Below are positions 1-7,559 of a stretch of 64,000 nt of DNA, piece by piece. Positions within the stretch are counted from its first letter, which is position 1. Each line of letters begins with the position of its first letter. The position numbers and the translations under genes were made by a program. The notes beneath the pieces are model-generated. The model worked only from the letters and a program-made list of their open reading frames with translations. It made no database searches and was not told the origin of the DNA. The DNA comes from Mesorhizobium sp. M3A.F.Ca.ET.080.04.2.1 (GTDB lineage Bacteria > Pseudomonadota > Alphaproteobacteria > Rhizobiales > Rhizobiaceae). The DNA lies in the NCBI RefSeq assembly GCF_003952525.1, contig NZ_CP034451.1, forward strand, positions 5,184,501 through 5,248,500, in the 5' to 3' direction.

Positions 1-668
1 ATGACTGCGCCAGGTTCTGCGAGTGCCTGCAGCCGGGCAGCAAGGTTGGGCGTGTCTCCAACAACGGCTTCCTCTTGTGCAGCACCTTCGCCGACCAGGT
101 CGCCGACGACGACCAGTCCCGTGGCGATGCCAACTCGCGCCGCTAGTGACTTGCCGCCGGGTGCGTTCAGCCGACCGGTGGCCGAAACAGCGGCAAGGCC
201 GGCTCGTACGGCGCGCTCGGCGTCATCCTCGTGCGCCTGTGGCCAGCCGAAATAGGCGAGCACGCCGTCGCCCATCAGCTTGGCGACGCGCCCGTCGTAG
301 CGAGCGATCTCGCGCGCAACCGCCTGCTGATACGCGAGAATGATTTCGCGCATGTCTTCCGGGTCGAGCGCCTGCGTAAGCTGGGTCGAGCCGACGAGGT
401 CGACGAACATCACAGTGAGTTGCCGCCGCTCTGCGCGAGATTCCGAGGCGGCAGGCGAAGGCTGAGCCGCGGTGGGCCGGATCTGATCCTCGGCAAGGGC
501 TGCAATGGCGCTGAGTAACTTGCGCCGATGGCCAATCGACGTGATCCCGAGCGCCGTCAGATCGTCGGCGGTCAGGCTTGGGAGCACCTCTTCATCGATG
601 TCGTGGGCACCGAAGGCCTCGGCATACTCGCCGAGACCGAGGCTCACCAGCCATGCCCGAACATCCAC
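1..668 (-). CDS. SAM domain plus class III adenylate/guanylate cyclase, 3' end outside window
   Basis: The reading frame runs off the left edge, so only the N-terminal 222 residues are visible. Residues 1-60 resemble a SAM domain (LGLGEYAEAF, LTADDLTALGI). A class III nucleotide cyclase domain follows. Both metal-binding aspartates are present (MFVDLVGST and KLMGDGVLAYFG), as are the transition-state Asn and Arg (DTPNLAARL), so the domain should be active, converting ATP (less likely GTP) to the cyclic nucleotide. Start chosen as GTG at 668 because GGGAGGTAG lies 7 bases upstream; the overlapping ATG is in another frame and stops quickly. Rhizobial proteins of this type often continue into an ATPase/TPR region, but that part cannot be seen here. 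Confidence 0.9.
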   Translation of the reverse strand, partial: MDVRAWLVSLGLGEYAEAFGAHDIDEEVLPSLTADDLTALGITSIGHRRKLLSAIAALAEDQIRPTAAQPSPAASESRAERRQLTVMFVDLVGSTQLTQALDPEDMREIILAYQQAVAREIARYDGRVAKLMGDGVLAYFGWPQAHEDDAERAVRAGLAAVSATGRLNAPGGKSLAARVGIATGLVVVGDLVGEGAAQEEAVVGDTPNLAARLQALAEPGAV

Positions 669-896
669 GTGCCTACCTCCCAGGCGGCGGAGGCTTTGCC
701 CGAGCAATATATCGCAAACGCTAAGTTGGGTCGCGCCTCTTATGCGAGGAGCAGTGCCAGCTTAGGGCCGTGCGCGATCCTATCGCACGCACCGACCGCA
801 TGACGTCCGCGCGGGGCGGATCCTGAGACTTGAATTCGATGAACTCGGTCCCGAATGGGACGAGTACATCAAATGGAGGTGGTCTTACCTGCACTA
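669..896. other. Intergenic stretch with a possible coding remnant
   Basis: No intact gene. On the + strand an open frame ending at the TGA at 949-951 translates from about 830 into protein-like sequence (LEFDELGPEWDEYIKWRW, then SYLHYKANN). It has no usable start and no family I recognise. It may be the 3' end of a decayed gene that entered with the duplicated GntR segment to its right. Confidence 0.25.
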
Positions 897-1399
897 CAAA
901 GCGAACAATCCGCAAACGGCTCCAATCACGACATCCGCGCGCATGAAATGATAGCGCGTTCCCGGCGTTATAGCCTGCAGTGCGGCAACCGTGATCCAGC
1001 GCTCCTCCTGCCTCAGCCTTGGGGCTGATGCGGGCGGGGCGGAGGCAGCGGTGGTGCTCATTGCTTCCGACAAACGATTGTCGTGTGTGCCTTTCCGATC
1101 TCTTTGATTCGTAGGGCGTCCTCCGTAGGGCCGCAAGCGCACGTTCGCTTCGATGATCAATCGCGCTTCGAAGACCTCGGCGGGAGCGCCTGCGGTCGCG
1201 CAGTACTCGGCAGCGAAGTGCACGCCCCGGATGACGAAGAAGGCGCTCGTCTTGCTCCGTCTCGGCGATCATGCCGCGGGGCGGGGCGAGGCAAACCGAA
1301 CTCGACCGCGAGATCGCGCTCAGAACGCAGTCGATCGCCTGGCTCAAAACAACCGTCACACGGCCGCTTCCGCTGAAGTGCAGCAGATTTCTTGCGCAA
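897..1399 (-). pseudogene. Decayed FCD-type GntR regulator, copy of the gene at 6744-7418
   Basis: Fragments in different minus-strand frames match the intact GntR protein at 6744-7418. They include PGDRLRSERDLAVEFGLPR (wHTH, intact copy PGDRLPPERDLAVKLGLPR), AEVFEARLIIE (start of the FCD domain, identical in the intact copy) and ALRRTPYE (intact ALRATPYE). The fragments are separated by frameshifts and no frame spans the gene. Similarity fades towards 900. The operator region beside it (1396-1472) is also a copy of the one beside the intact gene, so the whole segment was duplicated and this regulator then decayed. Confidence 0.75.
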
Positions 1400-1472
1400 C
1401 CAATTTGATCTATCTTGACACCGGTTGCGATACCAATGTCATATTGGTTCGAGCAATCCAAAGATTGGTTGC
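1396..1472. promoter_or_regulatory. GntR-type operator/promoter region, copy 1
   Basis: An outer inverted repeat GCAACCAAT (1396-1404) / ATTGGTTGC (1464-1472) encloses an inner palindrome ACCAAT-GTCAT-ATTGGT (1432-1448). A TTGACA at 1415-1420 followed 17 bases later by GTCATA suggests a + strand promoter whose -10 lies inside the inner palindrome, which fits repression. About 66 of 77 bases match the region at 7453-7529 by eye. The regulator gene next to this copy is broken, so the intact GntR at 6744-7418 probably acts here and controls the ABC operon that follows. Confidence 0.65.
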
Positions 1473-1498
1473 GCCTAATTGCTGGAGGCAGGGAGCTG

Positions 1499-2446
1499 AT
1501 GAGTGTGACTGACAGCAAGGGATATCGATCCGGCGCCGCCGCCGAGGGCAGCGGTAGCGATGGTCACAGTCGCCAAGCCGCAATTAACGAACTCGCGCAA
1601 ATGTCGGACAACTGGGCCGCGCCCGCTGTCGAGAAGATGCAAGCTGAATGGGACTCCAGGCGCCATGACATGCGCCCGGTTCTCAAGGTTGATGAACTCA
1701 GCAAGGCCTTCGGCGCAGTCAGGGTCCTCAACGACGTCACTTTCCAGATGCCCGAAGGGGAGGTCATTTCCCTTATCGGCGCGTCTGGCTCGGGAAAGAG
1801 TACGTTATTGCGCTGCATAAACTTTCTGGAGACGCCGACCTGGGGGAAGATCGAGGTGATGGGCGATGCGATCTCCATCTCCTCCAATCGACAGGGCAAG
1901 AGCGAAATCACCAACCGCGCGAAGATCCGACTCTTTCGCCAGCGGACTGGCATGGTGTTCCAGAGCTTCAATCTCTGGCCGCACCGCACTGTGATCGGCA
2001 ACGTGACGGAGGCGCTCGTCTACGTGCTCGGGAAAGGAAGGCGGGAGGCCGAGGATCTGGCGCTTTCGGCGCTTTCCAAGGTCGGGATGGCCGAGTTCCG
2101 CGATCGCTATCCCAGTCAGCTTTCGGGCGGTCAACAGCAGCGCGTGGCGATCGCGCGGGTGCTGGCGATGCGACCAAAGATCATGCTTTTTGACGAGCCC
2201 ACATCCGCGCTCGATCCTGAACTCGTAGGCGAGGTGCTGAAGGTGATCCGCACGCTTGCCGAGGAGGGTGCGACCATCCTTCTCGTCACCCATGAAATGC
2301 GGTTTGCACGCGACGTGTCGAACCGAATGATATTCCTGCGCAAAGGTATCCTTGAGCAGGACGATGCGCCGGAAGAGTTGTTTCGCAACCCCGCCTCGGA
2401 GGCGGTGAAACGTTTTCTCTCCAGCGTCATGCCAGCCGCCGCCTGA
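1499..2446 (+). CDS. Polar amino acid ABC transporter ATPase (HisP/GlnQ type)
   Basis: ATPase that energises the importer encoded by the next three genes. Walker A GASGSGKST is near residue 94; the signature LSGGQQQRVAIARVLA and Walker B IMLFDEPTSALDPE follow. As started here (ATG 1499, after GGAGGCAGGGAG) it has 315 residues with about 57 extra N-terminal residues compared with usual HisP proteins. ATG 1670 would give the standard length of about 258. The first codons resemble, at base level, the start of the aldehyde dehydrogenase gene at 7560 because this promoter segment is a duplicate, so the extension may be an accident of the duplication. The upstream TTG at 1415 is rejected because it lies in the promoter. 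Confidence 0.9.
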   Translation: MSVTDSKGYRSGAAAEGSGSDGHSRQAAINELAQMSDNWAAPAVEKMQAEWDSRRHDMRPVLKVDELSKAFGAVRVLNDVTFQMPEGEVISLIGASGSGKSTLLRCINFLETPTWGKIEVMGDAISISSNRQGKSEITNRAKIRLFRQRTGMVFQSFNLWPHRTVIGNVTEALVYVLGKGRREAEDLALSALSKVGMAEFRDRYPSQLSGGQQQRVAIARVLAMRPKIMLFDEPTSALDPELVGEVLKVIRTLAEEGATILLVTHEMRFARDVSNRMIFLRKGILEQDDAPEELFRNPASEAVKRFLSSVMPAAA

Positions 2447-2489
2447 ACGCGGTTTTCTTCACTAGAACAAAGAAAAAGGGGTAACACTC

Positions 2490-3308
2490 ATGCTTTCAGT
2501 GCAAGCGTTTCGCTCGATTTTCCTGTCGGGGTTGATGCTCGCCGCCGCAGCCGGTGCCGCGCGCGCCGAGGAAGGCGTCCTACGCGTCGGTACGGAAGGC
2601 GACGCGCCGTTGTTCAGCATGGCGGACGCCAACGGAAACGTCACCGGCTTCGACGCCGATGTCGCCAACGGCATCTGCGCCGAACTCAAGATGAAGTGCA
2701 AATTCGTGGTGCAGGCTTTCAGCTCGCTGGTTCCCTCCATGGATAGCGACCGCTTCGACGTGATCATTTCCGGCCTTGGAATCACTGCCGAGCGCCAGAA
2801 GAAGATCGACTACTCCATCCCGTACGCCACCACGCCGCTCTACTTCGTGGTCCCCAAAGACTCGCCCCTTGCCGGGCTCAAGAATCTCGAGGAGATCGAA
2901 AAGGCTCTCGCCGGAAAGAGTGTCGGCGTCGTGACAGGCACGACCTATGCCAAATTCATCGGCAAGCGGGCGACCAGCGCCGATCTCAAGACTTACGATG
3001 CCACCACGCAGCAGACCGCGGACCTTGCGGCTGGCCGCCTGGATGCTGCTTTCGGCGACTCCCCGACCTGGATGGATTTCCTCGCTACGCCTGACGGCGC
3101 CAACTTCACGAAGATCGACGTGAAGATTACGGCGATGAACGATCCTGAAACCCTCGGCCACGGCATGGGCGTCGGCATGCGCAAGGGCAATGCCGAACTC
3201 AAGGCCAAGGTAGATGCTGCGCTCTGCAACATGATCAATGGAGGTAAGATCAAGGAGTCTTCCCTCAAGTGGTTCAAGGACGACTACACCATTGCCTGCA
3301 AGAAGTGA
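2490..3308 (+). CDS. Periplasmic amino acid-binding protein of ABC transporter
   Basis: Family 3 solute-binding protein of 272 residues. A signal peptide (hydrophobic SGLMLAAAAGAARA, cleavage near residue 26) precedes the mature domain beginning LRVGTEGDAPLFSM, with the typical GFDADVANGI motif and the hinge-region pattern VGVVTGTTYAKF. It should capture a polar amino acid, amine or opine-like compound in the periplasm for the permeases at 3363-4797. It lies 43 bases after the ATPase gene and is followed by a strong stem-loop (3325-3347) before the permease. The downstream oxidase and semialdehyde-type dehydrogenase suggest an amine-bearing substrate; this is inference from context only. Confidence 0.92.
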   Translation: MLSVQAFRSIFLSGLMLAAAAGAARAEEGVLRVGTEGDAPLFSMADANGNVTGFDADVANGICAELKMKCKFVVQAFSSLVPSMDSDRFDVIISGLGITAERQKKIDYSIPYATTPLYFVVPKDSPLAGLKNLEEIEKALAGKSVGVVTGTTYAKFIGKRATSADLKTYDATTQQTADLAAGRLDAAFGDSPTWMDFLATPDGANFTKIDVKITAMNDPETLGHGMGVGMRKGNAELKAKVDAALCNMINGGKIKESSLKWFKDDYTIACKK

Positions 3309-3324
3309 TCCTCTCGCAACAACC

Positions 3325-3347
3325 GGCCGTCGCAGTCCGCGACGGCC
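3325..3347 (+). terminator. Intercistronic stem-loop between binding protein and permease
   Basis: Perfect 9-bp inverted repeat GGCCGTCGC / GCGACGGCC with a 5-base loop and no U-run. It probably protects the 3' end of the binding-protein mRNA or attenuates read-through, giving more binding protein than permease. Confidence 0.55.
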
Positions 3348-3362
3348 TGACGGGTGTCGTCC

Positions 3363-4076
3363 ATGTTTGAAACTTTCTGGTCGCTGATTGTGGAGCAGGG
3401 CTGGGGGCTCGCTTTGCTGCGCGGCGCCTTCGTCACGATCTGCATCGGTCTGGTCGGCATGGTGATCGGGTTGATCGCAGCCGTCCCGTTTGCCATCGCC
3501 CGCTGGCAGCGAGTCCCGGTGCTGTCCCAGGTGATCGACGTTTACAGCATCGTCGTGCGGGGCGTGCCGGGCCTTCTCGTGATCTATCTCCTGTTCTTCG
3601 GCTCCGTCGACTGGGTGCAGAAGGTCGCCGTCGCCTTCGGCTACCGGGACATGGCTGAAAGTGCCTATCCTTCCATCATCGGCATCCTCGCCATCGCGAC
3701 GATTTCCTGCGCCTATTCAGTCGAGGTGATGCGCGGTGCTTTGGAAGCCGTTCCCAAAGGCCTTCTTGAAGCCGCGAAGTCTCTGGCGCTACCGCCACAG
3801 GTCGCCTTTTTCAGGATCACGCTGCCACTCGCGTTGAGACTTGCTCTCGGCGGGGTCAACAATGTCTGGCAGATGACGATCAAGGATACTTCGCTCGTTT
3901 CCATCGTCGGCATGCAGGAACTGATGCGCATGGCGGCCATAGCGGCCGGCATCACGCGCTCGCCACTTCTCTTCTACTGCATCGCCGCTTCTCTGTTCTT
4001 CGCCATGACAGCGGTCAGCCAGACCCTGTTCGGCCTGGCTGAGCGCCATATCAACCGCGGCTTCAGCGGAGGTTAG
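3363..4076 (+). CDS. Amino acid ABC transporter permease (HisM/HisQ family)
   Basis: Inner-membrane permease of 237 residues with about five hydrophobic segments. The EAA loop is seen as EAAKSLALPPQVAFFRITLPLAL, where the ATPase docks (quoted in part: EAAKSLALPP). It should form a heterodimer with the next permease. Start: ATG 3363 follows a weak GGGTG; a GTG at 3354 in the same frame is an alternative adding three residues. Ends two bases before the next permease ATG (TAGaATG), implying translational coupling. Confidence 0.9.
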   Translation: MFETFWSLIVEQGWGLALLRGAFVTICIGLVGMVIGLIAAVPFAIARWQRVPVLSQVIDVYSIVVRGVPGLLVIYLLFFGSVDWVQKVAVAFGYRDMAESAYPSIIGILAIATISCAYSVEVMRGALEAVPKGLLEAAKSLALPPQVAFFRITLPLALRLALGGVNNVWQMTIKDTSLVSIVGMQELMRMAAIAAGITRSPLLFYCIAASLFFAMTAVSQTLFGLAERHINRGFSGG

Positions 4077-4077
4077 A

Positions 4078-4797
4078 ATGGATTTCACCATTGTTGCCTA
4101 TGCGATCCCGTTCCTTCTCACCGGCGCAAAGACCACGCTTCTGATCTCGGTGTTCGGCGTGGGCTTGGGACTGCCCTTCGGCATCCTGCTGGCGCTCGCC
4201 CGCACTTCGCGCAATCGCTTGGTTTGCAAGGCGGCCGACGCCTATTGCGCTGTCTTTCGCGGCACGCCCATGCTGGTGCAGATATTCGTGATCTACTACG
4301 GATTAGGGCAGGTCGGGTTCCTTCGCGCCAACCCGCTGATTTGGTGGCTTATCGGCGACGGCTTGCACGCAGCCATTCTCGCGGTCCTGTTGAACACCGG
4401 CGCCTACACAGCCGAAATCTTTCGCACCGCCTTCCTGTCGCTGCCGCGCGGGCTAATCGAGGCGGCGGAAGCGTGCGGCATGTCGCCCTGGATTGTCTTG
4501 CGCCGGATCACGTTCCCGTTGGCCTTGCGACAAGCGCTGCCATCCTACAGCGGCGAGGTTGCCATCATCGTCAAGGAATCCAGCCTCGCCTCAACCATCG
4601 CTGTGCTGGAAATCACGGGTTGGGCCAAACGCCTGATGAGCGAAACCTTCGCCATTATGGACATCTTCATCATCACTTCCGTCTTCTATCTCACCCTCAA
4701 TGTCGTCGGACTGACCGCCTTGAAGCTTCTGGAACGGCAACTTTGGTTCGAACGGCGTTTGACCCGCAGAAAGGCCACATCCCCATGTCCAAGTTGA
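4078..4797 (+). CDS. Amino acid ABC transporter permease (HisM/HisQ family)
   Basis: Second inner-membrane permease, 239 residues, partner of the gene before it. Contains FRGTPMLVQIFVIYYGLGQ near the third membrane segment and an EAA loop (EAAEACGMSPWIVLRRIT), typical of polar amino acid importers. Its last 13 bases overlap the start of the cupin gene, so it belongs to one transcription unit running from 1499 to 6517. Confidence 0.9.
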   Translation: MDFTIVAYAIPFLLTGAKTTLLISVFGVGLGLPFGILLALARTSRNRLVCKAADAYCAVFRGTPMLVQIFVIYYGLGQVGFLRANPLIWWLIGDGLHAAILAVLLNTGAYTAEIFRTAFLSLPRGLIEAAEACGMSPWIVLRRITFPLALRQALPSYSGEVAIIVKESSLASTIAVLEITGWAKRLMSETFAIMDIFIITSVFYLTLNVVGLTALKLLERQLWFERRLTRRKATSPCPS

Positions 4798-5138
4798 CGT
4801 TCATCGACCAGGATGCTCTTCCGTGCCCCCGCAAGGGGCAACCTCTGCCTGACCGCCTTGTGGAGGGCGATCCACGTTTTCTGAGCTGGGATATCGCCCA
4901 GACCGCCGACGGCGGCGTGAAGGCAGGAGTCTGGGAGGTCACGCCCGGCGCCTATCGTTCGATTAAGGGCGAGACTTTCGAGTTCTGCTACATCCTTTCA
5001 GGTGTCTCCGAACTCATTGAGGATGGCTGCGAGCCGCGCCGCATCGCGGCTGGCGATGCCTTCGTCATGCATCCGGGGTTCACCGGTGTATGGCGCGCCA
5101 TCGAAACTACGCGCAAACTCTGGGTCTCACGTGATTGA
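4785..5138 (+). CDS. Cupin domain protein (Cupin_3/DUF861-like)
   Basis: Small single-domain protein of 117 residues. The sequence GVWEVTPGAYRS, then FEFCYILSGVSELIEDG and AGDAFVMHPGFTGVW match the two conserved cupin motifs of the DUF861 group, which includes EutQ-like and ureidoglycine-type proteins. The usual metal-binding histidines are mostly absent, so it may bind a small molecule rather than catalyse. Proteins of this type often sit beside FAD amine oxidases in rhizobial amine-catabolic operons, as here. Start ATG 4785 lies inside the end of the permease gene. Confidence 0.82.
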   Translation: MSKLTFIDQDALPCPRKGQPLPDRLVEGDPRFLSWDIAQTADGGVKAGVWEVTPGAYRSIKGETFEFCYILSGVSELIEDGCEPRRIAAGDAFVMHPGFTGVWRAIETTRKLWVSRD

Positions 5139-5185
5139 CCGGTTTTGCTTGCCCGCGCTTGTCCGACCAAAAGCTGGTTTTTCCA

Positions 5186-6517
5186 ATGACCGCAGATTCG
5201 GCTGACCCCTTCAAATCCACGCCCTATTGGTGGGACGATTGCACCTTCGCTCCTCTCACAGTCCACCCCGTCGTCCCCAAATGCGACGTGGCGATCGTTG
5301 GGGGAGGCTATGCAGGACTTTCGGCGGCCATCGAGCTTGCTCGTGCCGGTCGCAGTATCCAGCTTTTTGATCGCCAGGCGCTGGGGCAGGCGGCTTCCAG
5401 CCGTAACGGCGGCATGGCGAGCGGGAGCATTCGACCCGGGCGCAAGGAGTTGATCAGACGATTCGGCGAGGCCCGCGCCACTGAGATCCTGATGGAGGGA
5501 AAGGCCGCGCGGGAAGACCTATGGGCGTTTGTGAGGGAGGAGAAGGTGGACTGTGACTTCCATCTCTCCGGCCTCTTCGTCGGCGCGATCAATGCGGACG
5601 AATATGACGAACTCAGTCGCTCCGCCGATCTACTGCGGCGTTTGCTTGGCATCGAGGCTTATCCCGTCGCCCGGTTGGACGTGCCGAGCTACATCGGGAC
5701 GGATTTCTACACGGGTGGATTCGTGCGGATGGATACCGGTGGCCTGCATCCGGCCAAGCTGCTTGCTGGTATTCTGCGGGTGGCAACCGCATCCGGGGCG
5801 GTGATCCATGAGAACACAGCCGTTACCGGAACAATCGCCGAGGCCGGCGGGGTCCGCGTGAGAACATCGCGCGGCGACGTCTTCGCCAGGAAGGTGCTGA
5901 TCTGCACGGATGCCTATACTGACGGCTTCGATCCTTGGCTGCGCCGCCGTATTGTGCCGGTGCGTAGCCGCATCATCGCTACCGAGCCATTGGCAGAAGG
6001 AGCGATGGACCGGTTGATGCCGAGGCGCATGATGTGTGGCGACATGCGCCAGCTCAGCTATTACTATCGCCCTTCGGCGGACGGATCGCGCATCCTCTTC
6101 GGCGGCCGGGACGGCACCACGGCGGGTGACGCGCTGGCGCCGACCACCCATTTGCGCAGCGAACTTGGCCGGATTTTCCCCGAGCTGGAGGGCGTTGGCC
6201 TGACGCATAGTTGGTTTGGCCAGGTCGCCATGCATCGCGACATGTTGCCCCGGATTTTCACCTCGGGCGATACGGTTTACGCCACCGGGTTCTGCGGCTC
6301 CGGAGTGGTCTGGGCCCGCTGGCTGGGCAAGAAGGCTGCCTTCAAGATCCTCGGTGAAGCCGAAAAGGCGCAGTCCGCCTTCGATTTCGACCCCGCGCCG
6401 AAGGCCGTACCATTCTACCGCGGCAAGCCGTGGTTCATCCCGCTTGTCTATTCCCTGTATGAATGGCGGGATAAGCGTGCCATGCGCCGCCGGCAGCGCG
6501 AAGAAAAGCGGCCATGA
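5186..6517 (+). CDS. FAD-dependent amine oxidoreductase (DAO family, PuuB-like)
   Basis: Protein of 443 residues. The N-terminal PYWWDD motif followed by the Rossmann dinucleotide site VAIVGGGYAGLSAAIELA (near residues 33-50) and SSRNGGMASG is characteristic of gamma-glutamylputrescine oxidase-like enzymes of the DAO family. These oxidise a C-N bond to an imine/aldehyde using FAD and oxygen or an acceptor. The C-terminal GFCGSGVVWARWLG is the usual FAD-closing motif. An in-frame TTG at 5135, overlapping the cupin stop, would add 17 atypical residues; ATG 5186 is preferred. With the aldehyde dehydrogenase at 7560 it would make an amine-to-aldehyde-to-acid route. Confidence 0.88.
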   Translation: MTADSADPFKSTPYWWDDCTFAPLTVHPVVPKCDVAIVGGGYAGLSAAIELARAGRSIQLFDRQALGQAASSRNGGMASGSIRPGRKELIRRFGEARATEILMEGKAAREDLWAFVREEKVDCDFHLSGLFVGAINADEYDELSRSADLLRRLLGIEAYPVARLDVPSYIGTDFYTGGFVRMDTGGLHPAKLLAGILRVATASGAVIHENTAVTGTIAEAGGVRVRTSRGDVFARKVLICTDAYTDGFDPWLRRRIVPVRSRIIATEPLAEGAMDRLMPRRMMCGDMRQLSYYYRPSADGSRILFGGRDGTTAGDALAPTTHLRSELGRIFPELEGVGLTHSWFGQVAMHRDMLPRIFTSGDTVYATGFCGSGVVWARWLGKKAAFKILGEAEKAQSAFDFDPAPKAVPFYRGKPWFIPLVYSLYEWRDKRAMRRRQREEKRP

Positions 6518-6743
6518 CCTTGCTCTTCCTTGCGGTCAGGCCCGGGTGCACATCGCCGCAACCTTTCGCATTGCATCTGCCTGGCACTCATTGTCCAGGA
6601 CTGACGGGCGGTCAATCCGCGCGCCGTGGATCCGTTAAAGTGTGTAAGGTGCCCCGCCTTGAATAGGGCGACAAGCGAGCAGAGTTCGAAGGGCCGCCAT
6701 CCCGCTCATACGGCAGTCTGACAGTATTGTTGGCGATACCTTC

Positions 6744-7418
6744 CTAGGCCATTGTCTCTGATCCGAGGATGTTGGCTCTCGCGGTCAAGATATGGTTATG
6801 CATTCTTTGTTCGGCCTGCCCGCCATCCCGGTCAATGATCGCCTGCAGGATCGCGCGATGATGAGCCGTATACTCCTGCATACGCTCTTTCGTCAGAGAC
6901 TGCTCTTTCATGCGCCCCCACAGCCGCCCCGCCCGAAGCGAGTGAATACCTTCGTAGAGCGAGGCCAGCAATCCGTTGCGGGCCGCCGCCACTACCAATT
7001 GATGGAACGCGGCGTCCCAGCGCTCGAACTCCGCCAGCGTCGCGGCGGTGCTGCCATGCTGGATGACTTTCTGCATCTCTTCGGTTTCGTAGGGCGTCGC
7101 CCGCAACGCGGCGAGCGCGGCCACCTTCGGCTCGATGATTAATCGTGCTTCGAAGACCTCAGCGGGATAAGTCCACAGTTCCTTCCGGGAGGCATTCTGT
7201 GCGCGGTACGGAGCACTTGCGGTCGCGCCGCGCTCGGCGACGAAAGTGCCACGCCCTACATGCCGAAGAAGGCGCCCCTCTTGCTCCATCTCGGCCAGCA
7301 TGCGCCGCAGGGCCGTGCGCGGCAAACCGAGTTTGACCGCTAGATCGCGCTCAGGGGGCAGCCGGTCGCCTGGCTGCAATCCTTCCGCCTCAATGAAATC
7401 TCTCAGAACGACCGTCAT
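6744..7418 (-). CDS. FCD-domain GntR-family transcriptional regulator
   Basis: Protein of 224 residues: N-terminal GntR winged helix (PGDRLPPERDLAVKLGLPRTALRR is the recognition region; quoted in part PPERDLAVKLGLPR) and a C-terminal all-helical FCD effector domain (AEVFEARLIIEPKVA, FHQLVVAAARN, HHRAILQAIIDRD). Start ATG 7418 has AGGAG 7-8 bases upstream; an in-frame TTG at 7460 lies inside the operator and is rejected. It is divergent from the aldehyde dehydrogenase gene across the operator region 7453-7529. It probably represses that gene, itself, and through the copied operator at 1396-1472 the ABC/oxidase operon, with release by a carboxylate or amine intermediate. Confidence 0.9.
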   Translation of the reverse strand: MTVVLRDFIEAEGLQPGDRLPPERDLAVKLGLPRTALRRMLAEMEQEGRLLRHVGRGTFVAERGATASAPYRAQNASRKELWTYPAEVFEARLIIEPKVAALAALRATPYETEEMQKVIQHGSTAATLAEFERWDAAFHQLVVAAARNGLLASLYEGIHSLRAGRLWGRMKEQSLTKERMQEYTAHHRAILQAIIDRDGGQAEQRMHNHILTARANILGSETMA

Positions 7419-7452
7419 AGGCCCACTCCTGGACGAATCGGCAATTTTCTCC

Positions 7453-7529
7453 GCAACCAATTTGATCTATCTTGACACCGGTTTCAATACCAATTTCATA
7501 TTGGTCCCGGGCAATCACAGATTGGTTGC
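7453..7529. promoter_or_regulatory. GntR-type operator/promoter region, copy 2
   Basis: Outer inverted repeat GCAACCAAT (7453-7461) / ATTGGTTGC (7521-7529) and inner palindrome ACCAAT-TTCAT-ATTGGT (7489-7505), giving four ATTGGT half sites. TTGACA at 7472-7477 and TTCATA 17 bases later form a plausible promoter for the aldehyde dehydrogenase gene, with the inner palindrome covering the -10 element. The site is conserved in copy 1 while the flanking codons have drifted, which supports function. Confidence 0.68.
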
Positions 7530-7559
7530 ACGGGTTTTCTAAACCGCGAGAGGTCGAGT

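Noticed and set aside
1415..1498. Upstream extension of the ABC ATPase from TTG 1415
   Set aside because: The TTG is part of the predicted -35 element, and the added residues lie across the operator.
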